DNA of 64,000 nt from Isoetes taiwanensis (Eukaryota > Streptophyta > Lycopodiopsida > Isoetales > Isoetaceae). A program made the translations under genes and the position numbers. Of the stretch, positions 11,392 to 22,240 are shown one piece after another; the stretch's first letter is position 1; every line of letters starts with the position of its first letter. The DNA lies in NCBI GenBank assembly GCA_021234155.1, contig JAJEKV010000038.1, forward strand, positions 13,298,213 to 13,362,212. The letters run 5' to 3'. The notes below the pieces were generated by a model that was not told where the DNA came from, did no database searches, and was given only the letters and a program-made list of their open reading frames with translations.

Positions 11392-11969
11392 TAAGACCTT
11401 GTGTAACATTATGACCAAAATCTGCAATGCTAATCGATCGATTGGGATAAAAGATCGCTAGATGCTTTGTGGGCCTATAGGATAGCCTATAAAGTCACAA
11501 CCAAATTCACACCTTTTATGTTAGTCTATGGACAAGAGGCTATTTTGCCAATTGAGTTGGAGATTCCTTCTTTGAGAGTGGCAGTACAAGAAAAGTTAGA
11601 TGAGGATGGCAAATCAAAAGCAAGATTGGACGAAGCTAGAGAGGTTGATGAGGTACGCCTCCATGCTTTTATGGCAAGGGAGTCATTACAAGGGCTTAAT
11701 TTAAAAAAGAATGGTATGATGATTACAATAAGAAAAAAGTAATTAAAGAGAATGATTTAGTTCTTTTATACGATAGTAAACATTGGAAAAGACCGGGTAA
11801 ACTAAGAATGAGATGGGTTGGGCCTTATGAAGTTAAAAAAGTTTACTCTAACGGGTCTGTATTGTTACAAGACTTGGAAGGAAATGAGTTACCTACGAGA
11901 GTAAATGGCGCACGACTAAAAGTATACTATGCGCCACGTACCTTTAAGAAGCTTCCAGACGCTATGTGA
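11392..11969 (+). pseudogene. Gypsy integrase C-terminal region, frameshifted
   Basis: The integrase continues in other frames after a one-base shift at about 11389: ALWAYRIAYKVTTKFTPFML at 11463-11520, then a GPY/F-like module (MRWVGPYEVKKVYSNGSVLL near 11810-11870). It ends at TGA 11967-11969. A second shift lies near 11740. No chromodomain follows. The frame breaks make the polyprotein non-functional as read. Confidence 0.75.
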
Positions 11970-11996
11970 GATTCATCGAGGGCGATGAATACATTT

Positions 11997-12084
11997 AAGG
12001 GGGGATAATAGCATAATAGGGAAGAAAAAAAAAGAAAAAAAAAGAAAAAAAAACATAAAGAATTTGATTTTTCTTATTATTCAT
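11997..12084 (+). other. Polypurine tract and A-rich run after Gypsy pol
   Basis: AAGGGGGG at 11997-12004 resembles a plus-strand primer tract just after pol. It is followed by GAAGAAAAAAAAAG runs. A second tract (AAGGGG) occurs at 12669, directly before a TGTGAAG start, and is the better candidate for the true primer. Confidence 0.5.
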
Positions 12085-12480
12085 CTGCTTGCTCTCCGTA
12101 TTACTCAAATTCATCTCATTTTTCATTCTTACACCTCACTCAATCCATAAAGACTGCCAAATCAACTTCGCATCCAGGCAGCAATTTGTTACTAACTTTT
12201 ATGGTTCCATGATAGGTTCACCTGCTTGTCTCCATTTTTTTCAATTCACTTCACATTACACTCATCCACTCCATGTCAATCCATTAAAGTCTGCCATGTA
12301 AGCTTTACCATCAGGCAGCAACGTTTTTACTAATTTTTTGTTTCCATGGCAGGTTCACCTGGTTGTTCTTCGTAATTAGTCAAACCATACACCTTTCATT
12401 CATCCATATCATTCAAACCATAAAGTGCTGCAATCAGCTTCACCATATTAGCAGCCATATGTTCTACTAACGATGTTTTT
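12085..12480. repeat. Three tandem repeats of about 135 bp in the Gypsy 3' region
   Basis: Three imperfect copies share, in order: CACCTGCTTGTCTCC-like sequence, a stretch with CATCCA-CATGTCAATCCAT-AAAGTCTGCCA, a CAGGCAGCAAC-like motif, TTTACTAA, and TTCCATGRYAGGTTCACCTG. They lie between two polypurine tracts, outside any frame. Such 3' tandem repeats are known in several plant Gypsy lineages; their role here is unknown. Confidence 0.75.
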
Positions 12481-12664
12481 AACGACGCTTTTTCACGAGC
12501 ATCCTTGTTTTATCATTTCATGTTCATCTATTTTTAGTTGGCTTACCAACCATGACCATTGTTTTTTTACCGTTGTTTTTCCATTTCCTATTGCTGGCCA
12601 TTTTCTCCATCCCAAAGAAGTTCAAAATAGGCTTTTATTATTATATTCACGGACGCCCGAATTC

Positions 12665-13890
12665 ATTTAAGGGGAATAATGTGAAGTGGAAAATGAGGCC
12701 CAAAAGTCGCTTAACGAAAGAAATTTAGGCATTTGGCTATGAGATTAAAGTTTTTGATGCCAAATTTGGGCAAAATTGAAGATTTTAGGGAATTGTGTAT
12801 TTCCTTCTATGGGAACATTTTGAGCTAGTAGGAGACCATCGGAAGCATTATATACCTTAGAGCATGAAGAGAAAAATTGACACGAAGACTATGCTAAGCT
12901 ATTATAACATTTGCTATTATAACATTTGGAACGGTTTAGATTGATTTTATTGACGGTCAAGATAGAAGTTTAATTGTATAAATAATAAATTGATGGAATG
13001 AAAAGACACGCTTGTTTTGAGAATCCAACCGCAAGGGCGCCGAGTGTGTCTCCGTGGTCCCGAAAAGTGCTTTGTTGGTTTGAGGCAAGTGTCCATCAAT
13101 GCTACCGCTTGATGTCCGTTGTTTCGCATCATATAAGGATGATAAGTTTTGAGTGAATTATTTTGTTGTTTCTTTTCTAAAATCTAAGTAAAGAAAAAAT
13201 CGGCCTGTTCCTTTCTAGAAGCTCGGTCTTCTACTGTGGATTTGCCTTGAAGGAAATCTTTGTGAATTCCTCGTGCTTTGGAATTGAATGATACTAAATC
13301 GTCATAAAGTTTAAATCTAAAACAAAAATTATGTCTTGTTGAATCTGGATAATGCTAAGAAATGTGAATGAATGAAAAGAATCGAAAGGGAAATAAAGAT
13401 ATGAACCGTGCCATACCAATTCTGCGAAACCCTCGTGAAAAAATCTAAGTGAAAAGCAATTTATTGTGATAGCCGAACTCTGTAGAAGATTTTTGTATGT
13501 GGAAGACAAGGGAAAATCGAAACCTTAAAGGCCACCATACTCTGCTTATGCATCAAATTGGCCTGTTTTTGTCTGAACCCGGCTTGCCTGAATCTTTCAG
13601 ATAAAAAAGAGAAGGACTGTCGATTTGCTCTTGTGCCCTAGCCCAAATCTTCTGCCATAGCCAAGTAGACCTATTCTTTGCCATATTTTCCTCTGGCCAT
13701 ATCCATCCGCACATTCGAATCAGTACCGGATCCGCAAAAACCCAGGAGGAATTCAATTCCGCTGGTCCTTGCCATTCTGCCATACCCTTCTAAATCCTCT
13801 GTTGCTCCGCCATACCTCACGGCCGCCCGTCGCACGCAGAGAAGGAGGAAAAAAGAAAAAAGAAAATAAAATAAAATAAAAGGGAGTAAA
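12665..13890 (+). repeat. Probable 3' LTR of the nested Gypsy
   Basis: A polypurine AAGGGGAATAA precedes TGTGAAG at 12680, a usual LTR start (TG). About 1.2 kb of non-coding sequence follows, ending near an (AAAAT)n run. No 5' LTR exists for comparison, so the end is uncertain. Weak open stretches on both strands have no recognisable product. Confidence 0.5.
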
Positions 13891-13934
13891 ATTATTAAGA
13901 ATGGATAGATTCATATTAAAATAAAACTATCAAA

Positions 13935-14010
13935 ATTGTGCATAGTGTTTTGGATAAGCCATTGATTGGGAATCAATTGTTCATAAGTTCGAATCCATGT
14001 ATTGCCGTAA
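13935..14010 (+). repeat. tRNA-derived relic, probable SINE head
   Basis: The stretch keeps tRNA spacing. A five-pair anticodon stem ATTGA/TCAAT (13961-13965/13973-13977) encloses a seven-base TTGGGAA loop, with U33 and purine 37 and anticodon GGG (Pro-like). It is followed at the proper distance by GTTCGAATCC (13987-13996), an RNA polymerase III B box. CATAGTGTTTTGG upstream resembles an A box. The T-stem and acceptor stem do not pair, so it is a decayed tRNA-related SINE rather than a working tRNA. The 3' end of the SINE was not found. Confidence 0.5.
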
Positions 14011-16060
14011 ATATATGAGTTATCCCTTTTGTTGTGCTTCAAGTGAAAACCTAACCATTATTAAATTTTGCTCATAAGGGGAATATTACTAAATATTTCG
14101 ATTTCAATACCCTTAAGGCTTATCTGAATATTAATGCTATGGTGTCGGTTACAACCTAACTCCTCGTCTCCAATTTCATCAAACCTCGTTCTTGAACCTT
14201 GCCATTTGTGTGATAACTCATGCACTGCATTGCCTTGATCCGGGCTTGGGGTTCATTTAGATCACAAGGAAAAGGTTGCGGATCATAACAGCCACGTTCA
14301 ATATTTGGTCCTTTCGGTGTAGATAAGAAAATACATGAGGAACAATCATAGGCTTAAATGCATTGAGTCATGCAAGCCACTAATCATGCATTGGTAGAAC
14401 AACAAATCATTCATTGGCGCATGCATTGGTGTACAGAATCCCTGCTGGTAGCTCAAAAAATCCATCCGTTAGATGTTACCACTATGAACAGTTTATGAGA
14501 AACACAACATTTCTTCCCATAATATTTGTCTTTTAAAGGCGAACTCAAAAGTGTGCAACCATTAAACGAAATCATAGAAGAAACACTGTTCATCAGGTAT
14601 CGTTCAAAACACTGTTCACAAGGGATCAAATCAGACCGGTTTACTTACTATTATTACTTTACACAATCTGTCTTTTAGGTACAGACCTTATCCAAAAATT
14701 CTGTAGCCCAATGTTCTGCATGAATGATTTCGTTCACCTTAAATACCAACCTTAGGACAGAGATAAATCTATAGACGGAATAATCTGGAAAAAAAATATC
14801 TGAGACAGAATAACCATGACTGTAGCCCAATGTGCAAGAATGATTTCTTTCACCTTAAATACCAACCTAAGCTGAGAAAATATATCTGAGACAGCCATTT
14901 CATTTACATCTGGCATAGCAGAACAACCATTTCATTTACATCTGGCATAGCAGAATAACCATTTCATTTAGAACATGGCATGCAGCCTGTGTAAGAATAC
15001 AAATACCTGTGTAACATTAGGCAGATCTCTGGACATTTTGACATTTCTGGATAAGGATACAACGTGAAGTGTTGCTCAAGATATGGATTGCTAAAGAGCT
15101 CTAATCTATCAATAGCAGCAACATGTAAGAAGTTACAACCTAGTTCAATGTCATCTAGCTCTAACTCTACAGGTTGTGGTCTAATTTGCAGAGCATATTG
15201 TTTTTAGTTATTCCCTGATGCCCAGCCCTTGAATCATTAGTACTAACTGGTAAATGTTTAGCCAGCTTCTTATCTGCTTCTCTGTGAGATGGCCAACCAC
15301 ATACCTGACTTGCAAATAATGGGTTGATTGCATGTCCGTGCATAGATAGTTTTTGTGAACTAAGTTGCATCTGTTCATCTGGCAGAACTGGCAGAACTGG
15401 CATCTGGCTGTTCATCTATCTGCTTGCAGAACTGGCAATGATGCTTAACTAAAAGTGTCCATGAATCTTACACGCCATTTTATCAAGTTGTACTGCTTTG
15501 CAGACAGTCTTACATGGCCTGATGGTGCATTTATATGCAAGGGCTGATAGCAAGTCCATTTAGGACTAGTTCCACTAGTAAATGTTTAGGGTCCCGGAAG
15601 TGTCCATGACTCATTAAGCAATGAATTTCATCAGTTCCTGTTCTCTGATTTCCAGCTCCATCTGTTATATTTGCTAAGCTAATCATTTTCATTTTCATTC
15701 ACACGGTATTCTCCTTATTACAAAATAAATAGCACTAGGATGCAGAATATAAATCTGGCACCTATGCAAATGTAGAGACACATCTGCCATACCTTCACTA
15801 TTAATAGGTTTTCTTCGCCACTGCTAGCCATATCATTATATAGCCAAGCTCCAAGTCTCCATCTAGCATTAGGCAATTATATAGACAAACAAAACATATT
15901 GTTGAAAAGCTATCTATATTCTAAATGTTCATATGAGTTCCCTTTGGTGGGCTGCAATGATGATCTCCCACCTGTAAATATGCAAAAAGGACTTTAATAT
16001 TCAAAGCTATGAAAAAGTATCACAAAGGCTTTGCTAATGCTTGCAAAACTATTACCAGCT
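14011..16060. repeat. Non-coding part of Harbinger with tandem duplications
   Basis: No supported gene. A roughly 120-bp unit (CTGTAGCCCAATGT...TTCACCTTAAATACCAACCT) occurs at about 14701 and 14820. A 32-bp unit (CCATTTCATTTACATCTGGC) repeats at 14895, 14927 and, partly, 14959. TGGCAGAACTGGCA repeats near 15383-15440. Short open stretches such as 15167-15415 (-) resemble nothing known. Confidence 0.6.
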
Positions 16061-17370
16061 TCAAAAATTGAGGACAAGATACTCAGATATGGACCTCCTT
16101 AATTCTTCTCCTAAAACAGCAAGTTCTGCCTCTTCAAAGGGACCCTCCACTGTCGCTGGTGCTATATTCAGATCTCCAATTATGTTTCGAGCATGTCTTG
16201 CCAGCCTTTGAGCCTTAAGTTCTTCTAGTTCTGCATTTACATCCGCTTCACCTATATCAATGAGAACATTATGTAATACACAACATGCATGCACAACAAT
16301 ATTGGCATATATTGGCTTCATCTTCATCTTCTTGTCCAAAATCTTAAACTTTGCTTTTAACAAACCAAAGGATTGTTCAATGAAAACACGAGCCTTTCCT
16401 AGCTCTTTATTGAATTCCCGTTCAACAACTGTCTGCACCCGTCCGATCCTATCTAAAAAGGAGACGAGAAGCCACGGGCTGCATGTATAGCCCTTACCAG
16501 CCAACAAAATGGGTTTTACTTGCACACCAAAATTGATGGTAACTACTGGTTCTTGCATAATTTCACAATTTTGAATCCTCTGACGAATGCCTGAGTTCTT
16601 CCAAACCCTTGAATCATGAACACTTCCAGGTTATCCAATGTTAACATCAAGGAATTTGCGGTTACTATCACAAACAGCCTGTAGAATTATGCTAAACCTC
16701 TGTTTTCGATCATAGTAATCTGCCCCAGTTGGACCTGTAGGTTGCAAGATTTCCAAATGTGTACAGTCAAGAATCCCACAGACATTAGGAACCTTAGAAA
16801 TAAGGGCAAATCCATTGATAATTTGCTGCATATCCTCGCCAACTGGAAACTTTATTGCATCATTGAAGTTAGAGCAGACTGCCCTACAAGTTTCTACACA
16901 AATCCTATGGGCAGTACTAACACCTATTCCAAACTTCTCTGAAAGTACTAAAAATCAACACCTCTGAAAAGCTTATAGAATGTACATCCAACTTTGATGT
17001 GCACTGGAACAGCATTACGAAAGTTAGTGTCACATCTCTGAATATCGTGTTCCAGCCTTGCACAGAACCAAAAAAATGTTTCTTTCTTCATCCGAAAGTT
17101 TTCTTTCCACCTTGCATCATCATAATAGCCCATCATGAACTTGTCAAACCAAGTGAAGCTCCTTGGTTTGACCCACCACCTGTCTTGCAATGACAACTCT
17201 TGTTCTACAAGTAAATTTACATCTTGAACATGTTCAACTAACTGCAGACCTTCATCTTCAATATCTTCCATCCTAGCATTTAAACCCTCCTCTGAAAAAA
17301 TTTGTTGGCCTCTAAAAATCATAGGCAAAGTTTGACCCGCTAACATCAAAATTGTTTTTTCTAAACTCAT
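16061..17370 (-). pseudogene. PIF/Harbinger DDE transposase, inactivated
   Basis: From ATG at 17370 the order is a helical N-terminus, an HTH-like region (LSEKFGIGVSTAHRICVETC in the shifted frame near 16930-16870), a first catalytic Asp in GILDCTHLEI (about 16770), and the third catalytic Glu in VFIEQSFGLLKAKF (about 16370). The protein ends at 16061. Three defects are visible: a frameshift near 16950, an in-frame TAA at 16629-16631 where the family has Trp (G-W-P-G-S-V-H-D), and LLAGKGYTCSPWLL near 16500-16460 with Gly where the second catalytic Asp belongs. The family nuclease normally works with the Myb-like ORF1 partner, which lies upstream on the same strand. Confidence 0.85.
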
Positions 17371-17513
17371 TTTCTAACTCTTGAAGAGTTCTCTAGTCGC
17401 TTTCTAATTTATTTATTAGTATCTAGATAACCTCCAAGCTACACGTGCAATTCAAATCCTACTGAGAACCTGCAAAAAAGACCCACAACTTAGAATTCAA
17501 AAGTAACAGAATT

Positions 17514-18767
17514 TCAAAACAAAAGCTTATAAAACATCATTTCACCAGTACATGAGAACCGGCGCGCAATTTTGCGCCATGCATTTGCGATGGTTTTAAA
17601 ATTTTTATTGAAATCCCTTTGTTGTTGTAGCTTTTCCTGCTCGATTTCCAATAACGCTTTAGTTTGTTCCCTTCTCTCTTCCTTTGTATTTTTTATGGCA
17701 TCTACCAAGTTCCTATTTGCCTCTAGTATGGTGGCAGCCATGCTATTTCCAGTAGTTTTTCTCCTTTTTCCCGATGAACCTATCTCACCTTTACCTCGTG
17801 GATGGTGAGGATCAATATGATCCAATTGCAATGTGACTACCTTGCTTGTATCAACTATGTTAAGTGGATTGACATTGGGCCTTGATGATTGAAATGAATC
17901 CATCGCATCAAATATGCTACGATGGAAATTTGGCAACTTCCTTTGCTTTTTTTCTTCACTCGAAAGAGAGAGAAAATCTGGATTTCCTGTTTGTTTCTGA
18001 AAATCCTTCACACTTTTATATTCCCCAATCAAGTTCTCCCATTTGGTTATACAACCCTCTCCATCTCTATCCTTGTAGCCATGTTTTTGCATTTCCTCGG
18101 CTATCTTCATCCATTTCACATTTGCATTTTCCATCTTCTCCCTTGTATTTTTCTGCTCATAAATCAGCCACTCTTTCTTTTTAAAATCCACAAGCAAGAG
18201 TGCCTCGTCAAGATTCCAATTTCTTGATCGTTTTCTCTTTGCACTCGTGGATGGATCAGTCACATCATTCTCAAGTTCAATTCCTTGCTCTTCACCAATG
18301 GCTTGCTGTTGGTTATAAAATTCTTTATCAATACTACAACTAGAAGATCTATATATACATCAAGTAATAAAATAATGAAATACCATTGTCTCGTGTACAT
18401 CAATTTGCTCTTGCTCTTCATGGACCTCAAATTGCTCTTGCTTGGAGGAATCCGATTCAATTTCCACAACCTACAAAAACAGAGAGATGTTTTAAAATAA
18501 TGTGATATGTTTGATGTGGCAACTAGTTCAGGGCCAGAATCTAACTATGCCAATGCAACCGTCATTGAGGTTTACTCTCTATTCTTGGAATATAAGCATC
18601 AATAATAAGTAATTGATACTATCAGATATGAGATTGGATAGGAATATTTCAGACGACAGAGGCCTTACTGTTGCTTGTTTTGAGTTTGATGCATGGCGAT
18701 TTCTAAGCCTGCCCGAGCAGCCACTATCTCCTCGACCCCGACCCCGATCATTTCTGCGTTTTCCCAT
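17514..18767 (-). CDS. Harbinger ORF1, Myb/SANT-like DNA-binding protein (3 exons)
   Basis: Three phase-0 exons join at canonical GT-AG borders: 18767-18669 (33 codons, GRGRG-rich basic start), 18470-18384 (29 codons, Glu/Gln-rich acidic) and 18305-17514 (263 codons plus stop). Exon 3 has KRKRSRNWNLDEALLLVDFK, then a trihelix/Myb-SANT-like fold (W...W...I to W..LIGEYK), an NLS-like GKRRKTTGNS, and a C-terminal coiled coil rich in E, K and Q. This is the usual Harbinger partner that brings the transposase to DNA and the nucleus. The whole frame is open, unlike the transposase next to it. Splice sites are inferred from sequence; ATG at 18767 is chosen because the exons then stay in phase. Confidence 0.75.
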
Positions 18768-19063
18768 TTTTTTTCTCTCGAAGCATAACCTAACCTAACA
18801 GATTCGTTCCCTTTTCTCACTATTCCATTACGTTAATGCTTAACTGCGATTAAAAAAAGTTAAATGGACCTATCATAGGTCACTTAACTCCTCCTTTATC
18901 TTAATTCTGAAAAAAAAAAGTCCGGTTAACATTTTAACATAACCGTCTTCAATGAGAAAGCCGACCTTGTTAAGTTAGTCACCGTTAAAAATTAACCAAT
19001 ATTTATTTAGCCAGAGATAACCTAAGGATCGGTGTGAAAACAACTTTCAGTTAATTAGCCTAT
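18768..19063. other. Harbinger right subterminal region, likely promoter of ORF1
   Basis: Non-coding. It contains AACCTAACCTAAC (18788), TTAACATTTTAACATAACC and similar short repeats matching motifs at the left end. It lies upstream of ORF1 on the minus strand, so it probably includes its promoter; no clear TATA box was picked. Confidence 0.45.
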
Positions 19064-19097
19064 TTAACCTAACTTAACGGCGAGTGGGAAATGACCC
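19064..19097 (-). repeat. Harbinger right terminal inverted repeat
   Basis: Ends GGCGAGTGGGAAATGACCC, the reverse complement of the left terminus, and is followed by the target duplication TAA (19098-19100). Confidence 0.9.
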
Positions 19098-19100
19098 TAA

Positions 19101-19690
19101 GGTCATTTGTCGTTTTTGAAACGTGGAACATAATAGAGATTTGTGCTCCTTATATGTATTTTGAACATGTCCACGGGCTGTAATGGAGATTTTGTCTTTT
19201 TGTAACCATGCAATATATTCTGATTTTTTATGACAGGACATGCTTCATTAGGGCAGAAGTAGACCTTTCATGAAGAAAACCATCCAATTCACGGAAAAAC
19301 TTCCCAAATCCATACATGTAGTTATCTTGAATTGGTAGAACAATTTTCATTTTCCAGGTGAATGCAGCCACTTAAGATGAATATACTTTGTTGTAGCAAA
19401 CTGATGCCTATCAAAGAATGCTGCCCCTTGTTCTTGCACCACTCATAAATGAGATGTTATCTTGAGTGATATTCATGTGGAAGAATGGTATGTTTGTCTT
19501 TGCTTGTCAATAAAATACAACATCAATTCATGTGAACAAGGTTCTATGATGGGTGAAATTTGTGTGGTAGAAAAATCTTCAGAGAATGACATGCGTGGCT
19601 GGATTTGTTTGTAGCTCATTAATCACTGTTTATATTATGTTAAATTATAAGTGGTTCTTGTTCAAGGTCCATTTTCTCTTGAACCAAGTC
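19101..19690. other. Old flank of the Harbinger insertion
   Basis: It begins with the degenerate repeat type seen at 5726-6126, then continues as moderately AT-rich sequence without a supported gene. Before the insertions it would have been continuous with 6126 on the left and 21504 on the right. Confidence 0.45.
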
Positions 19691-19703
19691 CTAGCTCACC
19701 TTT

Positions 19704-21488
19704 TCAGGTGGCAATTGCTGACAATGTGGTGCAAGGTCTCCGCATGGATGATGGGTCGCAACAGGTTTGCAGTCAATTTGCGGATGATACATTCCTCTTT
19801 CTTCATGCAGATGAGTCCAATCTCCAGGCAGCCAAGAATATTTTGGATGCCTTTTCTTTAGCTTCTGATGCTTGCTTAACCGGGTCGGTGCTCGGCCATG
19901 TGGGTACCGGAGGAACCTCCTCCCCTGGCGGGTTGGGTCGGGCTTCCCTGGGCTCTAACACCGCCACACACACCGCCAAACCGTTAGGGTATACCATTTG
20001 GCTTGGACATTAATGCTAGGGCAATTTGGGCGAGACATTACGTAATCTTAAGCAAAGATTTGAATTGGTGGAGGGGAAGTAAACTCACCATGGCTGGTAG
20101 GATTCGGTAGCCAAGTCGCTGCTCAGAAGCACTCATGTTTACGCAGCCTCCCGGATACCGGGCGCCGAAAGTGTGGTTAAGGAGTTGGATGACACCATTC
20201 GCAATTTTGTTTGGGGAGGGAATGAGGAGGGGCTACAGGAAGGTCGCATGGTGGAAGTGTGTGCGCCCTAAACGGCGCAGGGGGCTTGGGTATGCTTGAT
20301 GTGTCGCTGCACCGAAAAATCTCGTGTCGAATTCATCCGCAGCTTTATTGCGGGGAGCAACAATCCCCTGTGTTTGGCTCTGTTAATACCGCTTCCGTCA
20401 CTCTATTGTGTTTAGGAAGCCAACTATTCCAGCCTGATTCTTGCCGTGGGCTCTGTTTGAGGATTTATGGCCATTCCCTCATGCTTCTCCTTTTCTTAAG
20501 GGTCTTCAAGGCCCGGAAGGTGGTCAAGGTTCTCTTTTCATTGGACCCTAGCAGGTGTATGGTAGCCTCATCGCCTTTCTCTCGGTAGCCTTGGACTCTC
20601 ATCTCCCTTGGCCTCTTCCCTACACCCGTGCACTCAGCCATGGATTGCCGCGGGGTAACATCCATCCGCGGATCGGTATTGGGAGGGTCATCCGGGCGCC
20701 GGGGAGTTTTTAGGAGAGATTTGGCCTTCGGCAGCGGGGACATACGGACTTGGGCCAGAATTGCCAATGCTATTTCATTGTAGTTGTCTTCTCAAGTCAA
20801 TCGCTTTGGAAGTCGATAGTGGACTTGATGCATCTCGCTTGTAGCATCGGCTTTATGGGCTCCTAGCGCTTCAAAACACGCTGTCGCCGGATAAGTGGTC
20901 GCTTAAGCTTCCAGGGGAGTAAGTGGCCCGCCATGTGGAAGTGGGCGGAATACATTGCCTCCTCCTAAAATCCGCACCCTTTGTGGCGTGATCTTGCACA
21001 GTAGTCTCGTGGGTGAATGTCCGAGTCCACGTGTTCAAGCCTCGTAGCTAAACATGCCCTTTATGTGGGTGGCGACGTGAGACCATTGAGCACCGGCTTT
21101 GTCCTATGCACGAGGTAGGGGCAGCTTGGTCCCGGGTGAGAGCCCTCTTTGGGACTTCACTATGCGTCGAAGATTCTCTTTGGGAGTCCTTCCTAGCAGT
21201 GGGCAAAGGGCTGCCGGCAAGCGTTTCATTTATGCAGAGCTTGGTCTTTCAGAATGCAATGCTTAGCCCTTTTCGGTTGGTTCCGATCTTGAGGCATAAG
21301 TTGTGGCAGGCTTACCAAGTCTCAAGCTTGTCTGGCACAGTTAAGCGGGAAATTTGATCAACATTCCTACAGATTGTGGATCATGATGGGCGCTTCATTT
21401 CTTAGCACCACACTTATCATTGTACTTGATCGCATTCTAGTGGTTTAATATATTCTTATATTCTTCAAAAAAAAAAAAAAAAAAAAAA
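19704..21488 (+). mobile_element. 5'-truncated L1-like LINE with poly-A and target duplication
   Basis: The insert starts directly inside reverse-transcriptase sequence and ends in an A-run at 21467-21488. The flanks share AGTYCTAGCTCACCTTT at 19688-19704 and 21489-21505, a target duplication of about 16 bp with one mismatch. 5' truncation plus a poly-A tail is the usual outcome of target-primed reverse transcription. Confidence 0.85.
19706..21357 (+). pseudogene. L1-like reverse transcriptase C-terminal part, decayed
   Basis: It encodes QFADDTFLFLHADESNLQAA (the F-A-D-D catalytic box) near 19774-19835. In shifted frames it then encodes typical plant L1 motifs: LTMAGRI, a STHVYAASRIPG stretch with IRNFVWGGNEEG near 20080-20230, and GLGMLDVSLHRK near 20283-20318. 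Several frameshifts and stops interrupt it. The 19878-20010 segment is GC-rich and does not fit the family, so it may be a small insertion or rearrangement. The endonuclease and N-terminal regions are absent because of truncation. Confidence 0.8.
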
Positions 21489-21505
21489 GTTCTAGCTCAC
21501 CTTTC

Positions 21506-22240
21506 ATATCCAAGCAGAAGAAAAAGTTGTTTCTGGACACCACAAATCACTCTGGAGTTACATTTGCATTGATGGATGTTCAAAAAAATCAATCCTTTTT
21601 TGGAGATTTCATCTTATTGTAGTGCATATCTTTACCCATATCTCCACAAAAAATGAAGTCTTACAGCATGCAGAAATGAGACAATTTTCAGCCTATTTAG
21701 CGTTTTTATGTGGGTTCAAAAACATTTTCATTTGTATCAAAGCTTTCCATCTCCAAATTGTGGTTTTGCTTGTAAAGTGAATCCTTTAAATTTTCTCTTA
21801 CATCTTATGATTCCTTGACATTCTCCTACATCCATTCTTAACGTTTCTCCGAGTTTGATGAATATGAGCTGAAGTATCTAGAGCTAGCAGTGGCTGGTTA
21901 TTTTATTAAGTTACAAAAATGTTAATGGTTGAAGCCTTCAAGAATGAAGGAAGACGGTGAAGTGTATGTTTTATGAAGGGGCCAAATGTTTCTTATAGAA
22001 AAGGAAAACGTTGCATTGCGCACGAAACATTCAAGGTGCAACCAACAACTAAATGATGATTGTTTGGCATTGAACAATTATATTCTTTAAGAAACTATTA
22101 TGGAGAACGTTTTTGTTCAACACCTCGTCGTCTCCTTTTTATTGTTTCATTTTGTTTGATATGGGAGGTGAATAATTCCTAGCCACCATAGGAAAAAATT
22201 CCCGATTGCTAGACTAAGTATTTGTTAAGCTTTGCTAGGG
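21506..22240. other. Spacer without recognised features
   Basis: Moderately AT-rich sequence with no supported ORF. It continues the pre-insertion flank 19101-19690 on the other side of the L1-like element. Confidence 0.4.

Larger units (their letters stand above)
6930..13890 (+). mobile_element. Gypsy LTR retrotransposon lacking its 5' LTR, nested in Harbinger
   Basis: It holds a long gag-pol frame with zinc knuckles, protease, reverse transcriptase, RNase H and integrase in Gypsy order, a polypurine tract, and a 3' LTR-like region. No 5' LTR, primer-binding site or gag capsid region is present: the frame opens only at 6964, within 840 bp of the Harbinger terminus. The left side was therefore truncated. 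There is no chromodomain at the integrase end, unlike the second Gypsy family at 32397. The right boundary is estimated from the (AAAAT)n run near 13860-13885. Confidence 0.75.
6130..19097 (-). mobile_element. PIF/Harbinger DNA transposon, 12,968 bp, with nested elements
   Basis: The ends are 34-bp inverted repeats starting GGGTCAYTTCCCACTCGCC. The element is flanked by TAA at 6127-6129 and TAA at 19098-19100, the 3-bp target duplication typical of PIF/Harbinger. Inside, on the minus strand near the right end, are the two genes of this superfamily: a Myb/SANT-like ORF1 (17514-18767) and a DDE transposase (16061-17370). The element was enlarged by a Gypsy retrotransposon and probably a tRNA-derived SINE. 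Repeated TTAGGTTA/TTAACCTAA motifs lie near both ends, possibly transposase-binding subterminal repeats. The transposase is broken, so the copy is not autonomous. Confidence 0.88.

Noticed and set aside
13961-13996. A functional proline tRNA gene
   Set aside because: Anticodon arm and B box fit, but the T-stem and acceptor stem do not pair. Kept only as a tRNA-derived relic.
14895-14975. CRISPR-like repeats
   Set aside because: The 32-bp units are directly adjacent without spacers: a simple tandem repeat.
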